DNA from: Acidobacteriota bacterium
GTDB taxonomy: Bacteria; Acidobacteriota; Terriglobia; Terriglobales; Acidobacteriaceae
Direction of reading: 5' to 3'
DNA: 41,321 nt
NCBI GenBank assembly: GCA_003225495.1
Contig: QIAJ01000014.1
Coordinates: 1-41,321, forward strand
The first letter of the stretch is position 1, and the number at the start of each line of letters is the position of its first letter. Of the stretch, positions 24,941 to 34,277 are shown piece after piece. The translations under genes and the position numbers were made by a program. The notes under the pieces were generated by a model. That model had not been told where the DNA came from, made no database searches, and was given only the letters and a program-made list of their open reading frames with translations.

Positions 24941-25744
24941 TCAATCGCCTTTGCCACTCTCGGCAGCTGGCAAGACCTTCATCATTCCCCACTCGACCAA
25001 GCTCGGGAATAACTGGTAAAGCTTCACCACAGGATGCATGGTCCAAGGCACAATAACCTCGCGTTTTTTCTTGCGGTAGCCGCGATAGACAGCGCGTGCC
25101 ACTCGTCCTGCGGTGATGCCGCGCACGGATTTTGGACGCGTGTTACCACGGCGAGCGGCAATCATGTTCTGGCCAAAGTCCGTAGCGACGTATCCGGGAC
25201 ACACCGTGAGCACGTTGATGTTGTCGCCCATCAGTTCGAGACGCGCGGCTTTCCCGATGGCATTCAAGGCGAACTTGCTACCCGAATAAGGAGCCGAGAA
25301 AAGCAAGGGGATGTGTCCTGCCACACTTGAAATGTTGATGATGGTGCCGCCGCCCGCTGTCCGCATCGTGGGGACCACAGCTTGCATGGACGCAATCACT
25401 CCGAACAGATTGGTTTCAAACAGCTCGCGGCAGGCCGACATGTCCATGTCCGCAACCGTATCCCGGATACCGATGCCGGCGTTGTTGACCCAAACATCGA
25501 TACGGCCAAAATGATGCAATGTCAGACCAAGAGCCCGGTCGATTTCTTCCCGATGCCGCACATCGCAAGCCATCGCTACAGTGCGATCAGTGTGGCCGAC
25601 GCGATGACGTGCAGCCTCAGCGCGGCTTGCATCGCGCGAGAGCAGCACCACGCCGGCTCCCTGGTCGGCGAAGGTTTTGGCAATTGCCTCCCCGATTCCC
25701 ATGGAAGCGCCGGTTACGACCACCACTTTTCCATCCATCTCCAT
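24941..25744 (-). CDS. Short-chain dehydrogenase/reductase
   Basis: A classical SDR of 267 residues. It has the cofactor motif TGASMGIG (residues 11-18), the NNAG structural motif, catalytic Ser in NISSVAG, and YSGSK with Tyr and Lys four apart, followed by CPGYVATDF. The C-terminal part has a basic KKKREV stretch and a hydrophobic patch, seen in membrane-associated SDRs. The substrate is unknown; the cofactor is probably NADP(H) or NAD(H). A LON-domain gene is divergent, 75 bases away. A second in-frame ATG at 25738 is an alternative start. Confidence 0.9.
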   Translation of the reverse strand: MEMDGKVVVVTGASMGIGEAIAKTFADQGAGVVLLSRDASRAEAARHRVGHTDRTVAMACDVRHREEIDRALGLTLHHFGRIDVWVNNAGIGIRDTVADMDMSACRELFETNLFGVIASMQAVVPTMRTAGGGTIINISSVAGHIPLLFSAPYSGSKFALNAIGKAARLELMGDNINVLTVCPGYVATDFGQNMIAARRGNTRPKSVRGITAGRVARAVYRGYRKKKREVIVPWTMHPVVKLYQLFPSLVEWGMMKVLPAAESGKGD

Positions 25745-25819
25745 GGGGACCCTTGTATCGCCTGGAGTGCAGCCGAGTCAACCGCTGGCGTAAAATCGAC
25801 TCGCGTCCCAGGAGAGATC

Positions 25820-26404
25820 GTGAGTTTGCTGTTGCCACTATTTCCGCTCGATCTGGTGCTGCTGCCGGGCGTCCCCCTCCCTTTGCACGTCTTTGAGCCT
25901 CGCTACAAGGAGATGATTGCGGAGTGTCTCGACGAGAAAAAGCCGTTCGGGGTAGTGCGCGCCTCTTCGGATGGTGTTGCCGACATCGGCTGCACCGCGG
26001 AGATCGTCGAGGTGACCAAGCGCTATGACGATGGCCGCATGGACATCTTGACCCGCGGTGTCGAGCGTTTCGAAGTGCTTCAGGTTCACGAAAAGCGGAC
26101 ATTTCTGGAGGCGGAGTTCACTGTGATCGAGGATGAACCGGACACACCTGCTTCCGACCTCGTGCAGCAGGCGATGCATCTCCATGCGGAAATCGTGAAG
26201 CTGGCGGGAGCCGATGCCGAGGGACTCGAGGCGGACGACGAACATCTCTCGTTTCTGCTCGCCGGTTCACTACCACTAGATCTGGATTTCAAACAGAAGC
26301 TGCTCACGACTTTGTCAGAGCCGAAACGCCTGCAGGCAGTCATCTCTTACCTTGAAGCCGTACTGCCCGGCTTGAGGCGTGCGTCCAAAGCACGCTGGAA
26401 TTGA
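25820..26404 (+). CDS. LON substrate-binding-domain protein
   Basis: The 194-residue protein is a stand-alone Lon N-terminal domain. LLPLFPLDLVLLPGVPLPLH and VFEPRYKEMI open it, and GRMDILTRGVERFEV with LPLDLDFKQKLLTTLSEPKR is typical of the family. It lacks the ATPase and protease domains of Lon, so it is not a protease; the role of such proteins is unclear. The GTG at 25820 is chosen because AGGAG lies five bases upstream and the domain begins at once. A -10-like TAAAAT is at 25791-25796. It converges on the TonB-family gene with a 14-base gap. Confidence 0.9.
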   Translation: MSLLLPLFPLDLVLLPGVPLPLHVFEPRYKEMIAECLDEKKPFGVVRASSDGVADIGCTAEIVEVTKRYDDGRMDILTRGVERFEVLQVHEKRTFLEAEFTVIEDEPDTPASDLVQQAMHLHAEIVKLAGADAEGLEADDEHLSFLLAGSLPLDLDFKQKLLTTLSEPKRLQAVISYLEAVLPGLRRASKARWN

Positions 26405-26418
26405 AACTAGGAAGATTG

Positions 26419-28128
26419 TCAGAAGCTCGTACGCTTCGCCCGGAAGGGAATCATCACAACTGCTTCGAGTGCGACCGGTTGCCCGTCTTTCGTGGCGGGA
26501 CGAAATTTCCACCGCGCCAGAGCGCTCTTCGCCAACTCGTCGAGACGATCATCCGGGCTGGTGAGCACGCGAATCTCTCCGACCGTGCCGTCCGAGTGGA
26601 TAACGGCGTAGAGCGTGACTGTGCCCTGCACATTAGCCCGCATCAGTTCGATCGGATACCCCGGGTCGGATTTCTGGATGGCGTCCGGCGCGCTCAGTTG
26701 ACCAGCCTTCTGTCCGGCCTTGAGCTCAGCAAAACGAATCACCCAGCTGCCCGTGGAAGAATTAAGGTTAGGAGTGTTCGACGTCATCGAGTAAAAACGT
26801 TTTCCGCCGAAGACCTGACGATCCACTTCGGTGATCTTGTCTTCTGAAACCGGAGCAGCAGTTTTCGCGCTGCCGCTTACCCGCGGCGAACTTGCGCTGG
26901 CCATCTCTCGAGCAAGTCCGTTGGAGGATGCTCCCGATGCCGAATCTGCTGCACCCACATGCAAGCCGCTCGGAAGAGTATTATCGGTGCGTCCGCGGGA
27001 TCCGCTGTTGCTGCCGGTCGTCCCAGTCCCCGATGTTTTCGCGTTCAGCCCTGTAGCGGAGCCGGGCGTTCCAGCCCCGCCTGGTCTCCCTGACGGATTC
27101 GCGGCAAAAGTTCCACGGCGATTCCCTCCCGGAGTTGCAACCGGTCCAGTTGGTGCGACCGGATGAATCCCCAGCGCCACCAGTCGTCCGGATGAACCTC
27201 TTCCGCCGGCGCCACCCATGCTCGGTGGAGGAGCAACCGGTTGCAGACCGCCGCTGGGCAAACCGCCTTTTCCCCGTCCACTTACGGTGTGCTGCTCCGC
27301 GACCGCGAGTTGGGGCGCCGGAGCGACTACCTGGCTCGCTCCGATATTGAGTGAGGCGGTACGGCCACCCGTGGATCTGGTCACGTCCGGAGGTGGCTCG
27401 ATCACCGACGCGTCCGGCCCCGACATTCCACGCGTACGTGCAGCGGTCACCTCGGGGGGCGGTGCGATGACCGCCGATGTAAGAGCACTCCGCACCACGC
27501 GGCTCTGCGCGCTATCGAGTTCCGGCGCAGGCGCAACAACATGCGTTTCAAGAGGCGCCATCCGGCGGTGAGGTCCCTGTGTCGCTTCGATTGGAACAAC
27601 GGGCGCGGGAGTCGCATTCGCAATAATGTTCGGCAGAGCGACATCATGATCGAGGCGGACGTCCGGCGGCGCAACGATAGTTTGCCGCCGGTTATCTGCT
27701 TCTCGGGGCACCGACAGAATTGGCTGCCGCGCGAATACCGGATCGCCTTTCGCCGGCGGAGCCGGATCGGTAACACCCGTGTCGAGAGGCGGCAGATATT
27801 CTTCCGGCGAATACGTGATCACCGAGGAGCGGTCAAACTGCGGATTCACTGCGATGTTCTGCCGATCCATCCATGCCGGAGACAACATCCAGAGCATTGC
27901 CAATGCGCCCGAGTGAAGCACGACCGACTGAAGAAAACGTCCCCAGGGCACTCCCCGTCGAACAAAGACATCGCTCCAGATGCCAAGTTCGCCTTCCCCC
28001 AACGGACGTACCGGCCTCATCGCGGCGGCGACGCTGCTCCAAAAGGCGCGACGGCGCGGTTCCAGTTCGATCAGAAGGTGCAGGGAATCCATGTTCGCGC
28101 TGTCAATCTCCGGGTCCAAAACTTGCAC
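26419..28128 (-). CDS. TonB-family protein with long Pro-rich repeat region
   Basis: The 569-residue protein has a cytoplasmic start, one membrane segment (about residues 66-82, SVVLHSGALAMLWML), a long Pro/Ala/Gly-rich periplasmic region and a C-terminal TonB domain (about 480-565). The TonB domain contains YPIELMRANVQGTVTLYAVI and the ALARWKFRPA motif. The linker has at least five spaced copies of a V-x-(A/P)-P-x-P motif. TonB-type proteins couple inner-membrane energy to outer-membrane receptors; ExbB/ExbD partners are not in the window. The GTG start has AAAGGAG eight bases upstream; an ATG at 28092 is possible. Confidence 0.82.
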   Translation of the reverse strand: MQVLDPEIDSANMDSLHLLIELEPRRRAFWSSVAAAMRPVRPLGEGELGIWSDVFVRRGVPWGRFLQSVVLHSGALAMLWMLSPAWMDRQNIAVNPQFDRSSVITYSPEEYLPPLDTGVTDPAPPAKGDPVFARQPILSVPREADNRRQTIVAPPDVRLDHDVALPNIIANATPAPVVPIEATQGPHRRMAPLETHVVAPAPELDSAQSRVVRSALTSAVIAPPPEVTAARTRGMSGPDASVIEPPPDVTRSTGGRTASLNIGASQVVAPAPQLAVAEQHTVSGRGKGGLPSGGLQPVAPPPSMGGAGGRGSSGRLVALGIHPVAPTGPVATPGGNRRGTFAANPSGRPGGAGTPGSATGLNAKTSGTGTTGSNSGSRGRTDNTLPSGLHVGAADSASGASSNGLAREMASASSPRVSGSAKTAAPVSEDKITEVDRQVFGGKRFYSMTSNTPNLNSSTGSWVIRFAELKAGQKAGQLSAPDAIQKSDPGYPIELMRANVQGTVTLYAVIHSDGTVGEIRVLTSPDDRLDELAKSALARWKFRPATKDGQPVALEAVVMIPFRAKRTSF

Positions 28129-28296
28129 TCAGCGAACTCCTTTGGTGGCAGTCTCGTAAGGTGGGATGCGAAGCGACTTCCAGCAATTGCTTCGGACGGC
28201 TATTCTGTAACCAAGATTATAGCGGACCGCTAAGGGATGGCCCGTTAGCCTTCCTTACTATGGCCAGCGCGAAGTCGGAAACCTGCTGAGGTGGAA

Positions 28297-28782
28297 ATGC
28301 ATTGCCGATCGCTGCAATTCGTGTGTTTTGTTGTATTTAGTTTGCTCACTTCGATGGCCCAGGAAAGCAAAGCTCCCGCCGTCCTCCAGCCGGGAGCCGA
28401 GTACTCTGGCATGTACAACTTTCTACGTGACGGCGAATTCGTTCAGGTCACGGTCGAAGACCACGGCAACGTCACCGGCTTCATCTCCAGGTTCGGAGAC
28501 AGTGAAAGCGATCGTGGCGCCTTTCTCGATCATTTCTTCAAGCAAGGCAAGCTCGACGGCAACAAACTCTCATTCACGACTCAGGTTGTTCATGGTGTCT
28601 CCTTCGAATTTCGCGGGACAGTCGACCGAGGCGACGGCAAGAAGACAGGGGATGAGGCGTACTACGTTCTCAAAGGAACGCTGACCGAGACTGCCACGGA
28701 CGAAGCTAAGAAAACAAGTTCTCGCACGCGTGAGGTGGCTTTGAAGAGTTTCCCGCAGGACATGTCACCGCCAAGGCCGTAG
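28297..28782 (+). CDS. Secreted protein of unknown function
   Basis: The 161-residue product begins MHCRSLQFVCFVVFSLLTSM, a signal peptide with cleavage probably after MAQ. The mature part is predicted beta-rich (GMYNFLRDGEFVQVTVEDHG, VSFEFRGTVDRGDG) with no membrane segment. It ends in a basic, Pro-containing tail. I do not recognise a family. The ATG at 28297 is preferred because AGG lies five bases upstream; an in-frame GTG at 28291 has no ribosome-binding site. It converges on the DUF2207 gene, which ends 16 bases away. Confidence 0.65.
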   Translation: MHCRSLQFVCFVVFSLLTSMAQESKAPAVLQPGAEYSGMYNFLRDGEFVQVTVEDHGNVTGFISRFGDSESDRGAFLDHFFKQGKLDGNKLSFTTQVVHGVSFEFRGTVDRGDGKKTGDEAYYVLKGTLTETATDEAKKTSSRTREVALKSFPQDMSPPRP

Positions 28783-28798
28783 GTTTCAGGTGCATCAG

Positions 28799-30568
28799 CT
28801 AGAACGCACTACCCCCGCCTCCGCCGAACCCGCCACCGGAAAACCCTCCTCCTCCACCTCCGCCGCCAAATCCGGAGCCTGACGAACTGGCCCGGGGCGC
28901 CGATACGAATACCTGGTGCATATCCGTTGCCATGCTGTGCATGGAGCTGGAAAAAAAGATTGGATTGAATCCGCTGTAGCCGCCCTGCGAAACGTACCAG
29001 TTCGGTGGATCCTTTACGATTCCGGCAAAGGCCTGAGCCCAGTGTTGTTCGACCCCCAACGCCATCGCGTAGGCGAGATACTTTTCAAACGTGTCCGGAG
29101 GCAGGCGCTTGATGCGATCCGCGTCAACTCGATTCATGAACTCCTGAAAGCCCAGCGCCGCCACCATCGTGCGGGCGCCCAATACCGTCTTCGCGGTCAT
29201 CTGGCGCGCAAACAGCCACCAGATCACTGCGGAGATCAGCCCGCTTGCGATCAGCAATGGCACCGAGTTGAAGACGTTCATCCAGCCGAGATATTGGAGT
29301 CCTGCCAGTAACAGGGCGATCCCGACGGCGGCGGCAAAGCTGTACCCATTGGCGGATCCTGGGTCGAGCATATACATGCCTTTCCTCTTCAGCGCCGCCA
29401 TGACATCCTCGCGTATAACCGGGATCGCCGTATAAAAACGGTTCTTCAAACTGGAAAGCTGTGTTTCAGCTCCGCCGGCGAAGATGTTTTCCAGCATCAC
29501 GCGTTCGTGCGGCGAAAGATCGTTTCCCCACTGCTCGCGCGGCTTCAGCAGATGGAACACATAATCCTTGCTCTTGAAAACCAGAAACGTATTCACCTTC
29601 TCTTCGATCTTCAGGTAGCCGCGCACCGCCAGATCTACAATCGTCGAAGTGAGATCCCTTGGATCGGTCGAGTCATCGATCAGCGTTCCCACTTCCGCCG
29701 GCGATAATCCCTTCGGCGGTTCGTACATCGGCGCGACCGACATGCCAGGATCGGGATCCTTGCCGACGGTGTGCCACAGGGCGAGCATCACCCCAAGGGT
29801 AAGGAGCGGAAGGAACACGATCGGATTGCTGCCTAGAAACCAAAAGAGCCTGGTGAGCGCGCCCGGAGCTTTGACCACATCTTTTGGAATGTAGACATCG
29901 AGGGTCAGTCCTCCCCGCATGGGCAGCGGGTTGGTAGTTTCCACCATCACATCTGCGCCATGGACGTCTACAGTCGCTGCACCCTCAGTCGAGCCGTAGA
30001 CGCCGGTGAAGGCTTGGGCGCGCAGTCCACCGGCGGCATTTTCCGGAAGTGTGACGAAGGCGGATGCATGATCGATTGGAACTGGCCAATCGTTGCCGGT
30101 TACATTCCAGTAGAACTCGTCGTGGTCATCAAAGGAACGGATCGCGTTGCGGACGGCATAGTCGATGTTTATCACGCGAGTGGCGTCCACTGCGTCGGGA
30201 ATGTAGATTTTCAAGTCGAGAAAGTCTCCCGACTTACTGGAGTCGTATTTCAACTTGTGGCCGCTCTCGTCGGCCACGCGTTTCACATCGATAAAGAGCG
30301 TGTAGTTCGTCCCATGCGGTCCCGGATACTCAACCGGGATAGTGCGATGGATGCCGTGCCACGCGCCGATGAAAACCAGTGTGATTTTTTCGCTGACAAA
30401 CGCCCCCCCATCACGGTTGATGGAGATAGTGTCCTTGAAATCTGCGATCCGCCAGCTCTTATTCTGGGCTGCGGCGGAACCCGGAGGGATTCCAATAAGC
30501 AGTACAAGAAGAGCCTTAACCACGAAGGACACGGAGATCCACGGGGGACTGATTGGCGCGCGGCTCAT
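28799..30568 (-). CDS. DUF2207 membrane protein
   Basis: The 589-residue protein starts with a signal peptide or anchor (about residues 14-34). An extracytoplasmic beta domain follows (IADFKDTISINRDGGAFVSE, GIHRTIPVEY, FYWNVTGNDWPVPI), then one membrane segment near 245-265, a cytoplasmic part, two further membrane segments (about 405-445) and a Gly-rich tail (GFSGGGFGGGGGSAF). This is the DUF2207 layout; function is unknown. It begins three bases after the lemA stop, a pairing seen in many bacteria, so the two products probably act together in the envelope. Confidence 0.9.
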   Translation of the reverse strand: MSRAPISPPWISVSFVVKALLVLLIGIPPGSAAAQNKSWRIADFKDTISINRDGGAFVSEKITLVFIGAWHGIHRTIPVEYPGPHGTNYTLFIDVKRVADESGHKLKYDSSKSGDFLDLKIYIPDAVDATRVINIDYAVRNAIRSFDDHDEFYWNVTGNDWPVPIDHASAFVTLPENAAGGLRAQAFTGVYGSTEGAATVDVHGADVMVETTNPLPMRGGLTLDVYIPKDVVKAPGALTRLFWFLGSNPIVFLPLLTLGVMLALWHTVGKDPDPGMSVAPMYEPPKGLSPAEVGTLIDDSTDPRDLTSTIVDLAVRGYLKIEEKVNTFLVFKSKDYVFHLLKPREQWGNDLSPHERVMLENIFAGGAETQLSSLKNRFYTAIPVIREDVMAALKRKGMYMLDPGSANGYSFAAAVGIALLLAGLQYLGWMNVFNSVPLLIASGLISAVIWWLFARQMTAKTVLGARTMVAALGFQEFMNRVDADRIKRLPPDTFEKYLAYAMALGVEQHWAQAFAGIVKDPPNWYVSQGGYSGFNPIFFSSSMHSMATDMHQVFVSAPRASSSGSGFGGGGGGGGFSGGGFGGGGGSAF

Positions 30569-30571
30569 TTT

Positions 30572-31117
30572 CTAGAATTTCACCGCGACCGGTTCTCGAT
30601 CGGCGGCGGCTGTTTCGAAGAACTGTTTCTGCTGGAAGCCGAACATCCCGGCCAGAATATTCGTTGGAAATGACTGGATCTTCGTATTCAGATCACGAAC
30701 GACGGCATTGTAATAGCGGCGGGAATTCTGGATCGCGTCTTCGGTTTCGCTCAGGGAGTTCTGCAACTGGGTGAATTCCTGCGACGCCTGCAGTTGCGGA
30801 TAATTTTCAGCCACCGCAAACAGGCTCTTCAACGCGCCCGTCAGCTGATTCTCAGCGACTGCTTTATCGGCAGGCCCGGTGGCCTGCATGGCCATCGAGC
30901 GAAACTTCGCAATATTTTCGAATGTGCCCTTCTCGTGCGCAGCGTAGCCTTTCACGGTTTCGACCAGGTTGGGAATCAGGTCATGGCGCCGTTTCAATTG
31001 CACATCGATGTCGGACCATGCCGAGTCCGCCCGGACCCGCAGTTGCACCAGGCTGTTGTACATCCCGATCAGAAAGATACCGACAAGAACTACGACCGCC
31101 AGAACAATCCAGCCCAT
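30572..31117 (-). CDS. lemA: LemA-family protein
   Basis: LemA proteins have a short N-terminal membrane anchor (here about residues 3-20, WIVLAVVVLVGIFLIGMYN) and a four-helix cytoplasmic or periplasmic bundle. The signature VRADSAWSDIDVQLKRRHDL, followed by IPNLVETVKGYAAHEKGTFE, is clear. The total of 181 residues is normal. AGGTGA lies five bases before the ATG. The DUF2207 gene follows at three bases, so they form an operon. The family's molecular role is unknown. Confidence 0.96.
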   Translation of the reverse strand: MGWIVLAVVVLVGIFLIGMYNSLVQLRVRADSAWSDIDVQLKRRHDLIPNLVETVKGYAAHEKGTFENIAKFRSMAMQATGPADKAVAENQLTGALKSLFAVAENYPQLQASQEFTQLQNSLSETEDAIQNSRRYYNAVVRDLNTKIQSFPTNILAGMFGFQQKQFFETAAADREPVAVKF

Positions 31118-31384
31118 GTAATTTCACCTCGATGCGAATTTAAGGGGACGGTAGCATATGCAGTGGGCTGGCGCAATGGAGAGGTGGCGCGGAGCTGCAT
31201 TCAGCGAGATCGCCGACTGCAAAATGTTTCGCCCTTCCTATTCGCCGAAATGTGGCGTCCAGCCTGCTGTTTTCTTGACAACCGATCGCGCGATGAACCA
31301 CACTCTATCTCATATTTGAGAGGCCTCCTTCCGCCCCGTCTTGAGGCTCTCCGGCTCAGTAAACATCGATTGAAGGGAATTATC

Positions 31385-32953
31385 ATGGTCTCGCGATCCT
31401 CTGCCCTCTCCCTGTTCGCAGCATTTTTCCTAACTTGCGTTTCCTTTGCGCAGGTGACAGTCACCACGCAGCACAACGATAACTACCGTACCGGACAGAA
31501 CACGAGCGAGACGATCCTGACGCCCGCCAATGTGAACGCCACCAAGTTTGGAAAGCTCTTCTCCCAAGCGGTAGACGGCTACGTATACGCCCAGCCTCTC
31601 TACGTGCCCGGCGTGACCATCCCAGGCAAGGGTGTTCACAATGTCGTGTACGTGGCGACCGAGCACGATAGTGTTTATGCCTTCGACGCCGACAATAAAA
31701 CCGGTGCCAATGCTTCTCCTCTTTGGCAGGTGAGTTTCATCAATCCAGCCGCGGGCATTAACGTGGTTACGAGTGGAGACGTGAGTTGCACCGATCTTGT
31801 TCCGGAGATCGGAATCACGGGTACGCCGGCGATCGATCTTTCGACCAAGACCATGTATTTCACCGCGAAGACCAAAGAAAACGGAAGGTACTTGCAGCGC
31901 TTGCATGCGCTCGACATCACTTCGGGCGCTGAAAAATTTGGCGGGCCGCTGGTCATTCAGGCGCAATTCAACGGGAATGCCGACGGCGGCACCAAGGTTA
32001 CATTTGATCCGTTTCGCGAGGGGCAACGAACCGGTCTTCTGGTCCAGAATGGTCTGGTTTACATTTCATGGTCATCGCATTGCGACATCGGCCCGTATCA
32101 CGGGTGGGCGCTGGCTTACGATACGCAAACGCTCCAGCAGAAGGGCGTATGGAATGCGACGCCGAACGGTGGCCTGGGCGGGTTCTGGCAGTCGGGGGCG
32201 GGCATCGCGGAGGATTCGCGCAACCTGATCTACATCGCCAGCGGCAACGGCACTTTCGACAAGGCACAGGGCGGCAAGAATTACGGCGACAGCATCATCA
32301 AGCTCGGTTTCAACCTGGCCGGCAAACTGGTTGCCAAAGATTATTTCACTCCGCATGATCAGCAGTTTCTCGAGAACACCGATACGGACCTTGGATCGGG
32401 AGGGGTGCTGCTGATTCCGGATAGTCTTGGGAAGAAGCCCCTGCTCGTGCAAGTTGGAAAAGAGGGGACAATCTATCTCACGAACCGGAACCGTCTGGGC
32501 AAGTTCAATCCCAATGACGATAGCCAGATCATCCAGAATCTGCCAGGCGCGGTGGGAGGAATGTGGGGGATGCCGGCTTTCTGGAACAACAACGTCTACT
32601 TCGGGGGAGTGGGAGATAACCTGAAGATGTTCAGCTTCGACCCGGTTGCGGGAAAGCTCTCTACTACCCCGGTGTCGAACACTCTGACCTTCTTTAATTA
32701 TCCCGGGACTACGCCGTCGATTTCAGCAAATGGCGTGACCAACGGCATCGCATGGGCATTGCAGACTGACCACAATCCTGCCGTGCTTCATGCTTATGAT
32801 GCGACACACTTGAGCACCGAGTTCTACAACACGACTCAGAACGCAACGCGCGACAATCCGGGGAACCCGGTGAAGTTCACGGTACCTACGATTGCCAACG
32901 GCAAAGTATACGTCCCCGCGCAGAAGCAGTTGAGCGTTTACGGATTGTTCTAA
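31385..32953 (+). CDS. Secreted PQQ-like beta-propeller protein
   Basis: The 522-residue protein has a signal peptide (about residues 1-22, ending SFAQ). Repeats of the type NVVYVATEHDSVYAFDADN, TMYFTAKTKENG, LVYISWSSHCDI and GTIYLTNRNRLGKFN mark a quinoprotein-like beta-propeller. Whether pyrroloquinoline quinone is bound cannot be decided; no flanking cytochrome domain is present. AAGGGA lies six bases before the ATG at 31385. The reading frame stays open for about 590 bases upstream, but that part is antisense to lemA and intergenic DNA and lacks a signal peptide. Confidence 0.82.
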   Translation: MVSRSSALSLFAAFFLTCVSFAQVTVTTQHNDNYRTGQNTSETILTPANVNATKFGKLFSQAVDGYVYAQPLYVPGVTIPGKGVHNVVYVATEHDSVYAFDADNKTGANASPLWQVSFINPAAGINVVTSGDVSCTDLVPEIGITGTPAIDLSTKTMYFTAKTKENGRYLQRLHALDITSGAEKFGGPLVIQAQFNGNADGGTKVTFDPFREGQRTGLLVQNGLVYISWSSHCDIGPYHGWALAYDTQTLQQKGVWNATPNGGLGGFWQSGAGIAEDSRNLIYIASGNGTFDKAQGGKNYGDSIIKLGFNLAGKLVAKDYFTPHDQQFLENTDTDLGSGGVLLIPDSLGKKPLLVQVGKEGTIYLTNRNRLGKFNPNDDSQIIQNLPGAVGGMWGMPAFWNNNVYFGGVGDNLKMFSFDPVAGKLSTTPVSNTLTFFNYPGTTPSISANGVTNGIAWALQTDHNPAVLHAYDATHLSTEFYNTTQNATRDNPGNPVKFTVPTIANGKVYVPAQKQLSVYGLF

Positions 32954-32964
32954 ATGGAGGAGGT

Positions 32965-33963
32965 CTACTGGCGCGGTGCGTAGTATCCGCGCCGAGCCCG
33001 GACTTGCAGGTCTTTCTTCAGAGCGGTGATTTCGATAGAGCGAAAGCGTCCATCTGCATCGAAGTCTGAAGGCTGGTAGGAAACGGCATATTGGCTGCGC
33101 AGTTCATCTTCAATTGCTGCAAAAGAGTGTGTGATGTCCTTCATCTTGAAAGGAAAAAAGGCGCGCCCACCGGTCGCCTCAGCCAGGTCCTCCAGCACTT
33201 TGTCGCCCCGCAGGATTAGTCCACTGTCATCCGTTGAAATCGCATAGATCAGAACTTCCGACCGCTGTGCCATTTCGATGGCCTGTGCGCGAGTTACTTC
33301 GCTCTGATTGTCCTCGCCATCGCTTAATACGATGATGGCCTTGCGAATCGGGCGATCGGCGCGCTCGTGCAGCTTTTCCTTACAAGCTTTGTAAATCGCG
33401 TCATAAAGAGCGGTTCCGCCTCCGCCATTGAGCGTGTGGACGCCGGCGGAAAGCAACGGCACATTGTCGGTGAAATCCTGAGTCAGATGGCTGCCCTTGT
33501 TGAAGCCGACCACGAAAGCTTTGTCATATCCCGGACGAACAACATGCTGCAAGAATCCCGTCGCTGCCTCTTTTTCGAAATCGAATCGCCCACGCACGGA
33601 TGCACTCATATCTACCAGCAGTCCCATCTGAATGGGGAGATCCGTCTCGCGGCGGAAATTTACGATCGACTGCACCGGTTTGTGATCGTCGAGGATCGAA
33701 AAATCGGTCTGGTTCAAATTGCGAACGAACTTGCCATGGCGATCAGTAGCGATAAACAGGACATTGACCTCGTCCACCCGTTTCTTGATGGTGAGGATCG
33801 GTTCGTCTGCGTTGCCGGTTCCGTCCGTCATGGCAACTGAGGCGGCGTAGGTGGAGACCGCCGCGATCGCAGGACTGACCTGCGCGGTCTCTTGTCCCCA
33901 CAACGCTGAACACAAGCCTATGACCGCCAGCACCGCAATCCCGAAATTGATGTACTTCGTCAT
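32965..33963 (-). CDS. Secreted VWA-domain protein (acidobacterial VWFA-related type)
   Basis: The 332-residue product has a signal peptide (about residues 1-23), a short beta domain (VNVLFIATDRHGKFVRNLNQ...DFSILDD) and a von Willebrand A domain (about 108-325). The metal-ion-dependent adhesion site DMSAS (residues 118-122) is intact, with a further VLSDGEDN. The layout matches VWFA-related proteins expanded in Acidobacteria (TIGR03436-like, by memory of the family). Its role is unknown and may be adhesion or envelope assembly. It converges on the beta-propeller gene with an 11-base gap. Confidence 0.85.
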   Translation of the reverse strand: MTKYINFGIAVLAVIGLCSALWGQETAQVSPAIAAVSTYAASVAMTDGTGNADEPILTIKKRVDEVNVLFIATDRHGKFVRNLNQTDFSILDDHKPVQSIVNFRRETDLPIQMGLLVDMSASVRGRFDFEKEAATGFLQHVVRPGYDKAFVVGFNKGSHLTQDFTDNVPLLSAGVHTLNGGGGTALYDAIYKACKEKLHERADRPIRKAIIVLSDGEDNQSEVTRAQAIEMAQRSEVLIYAISTDDSGLILRGDKVLEDLAEATGGRAFFPFKMKDITHSFAAIEDELRSQYAVSYQPSDFDADGRFRSIEITALKKDLQVRARRGYYAPRQ

Positions 33964-34277
33964 TCGTTCGCTCTGATCTGCTCCGGCGCGGCATGGGCAG
34001 AACCTTCACTTGATTCGATGCACGCCAGGGGCCGAAGACCGCTCCAATTCACGTCGACTGACTCTAGGACGTTCCAAGCTGTATATCCAAGTTACAAAAG
34101 GAGTACGCAGCTGGGTGCGACTGTTAAACGCATGGGGTTCAACTAGATGGAGCTGCAACAATTTGGACTGCTCCCTCGTCGGAGTGCGGACTCGGCAGAA
34201 AATCCGACGCACAAAGGTGATCTTCGGATACCCTGAGTGTGAATCGCAGGATATTTTTCCCTGCCTGGGGAGGTTCC
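33964..34277. other. 314-base intergenic region between divergent genes
   Basis: This region separates the VWA gene (minus) from the SYLF gene (plus) and must hold both promoters. I see no convincing sigma-70 or sigma-54 element and no gene. The ribosome-binding site GGGGAGG of the SYLF gene lies at its right end. Confidence 0.35.

Noticed and set aside
25382..25819. Longer start for the LON-domain protein
   Set aside because: The extension is antisense to the SDR gene; the GTG at 25820 has a ribosome-binding site and starts the domain.
30794..31384. N-terminal extension of the beta-propeller protein by 197 residues
   Set aside because: It is antisense to lemA, has no domain features, and would bury a clear signal peptide and ribosome-binding site at 31385.
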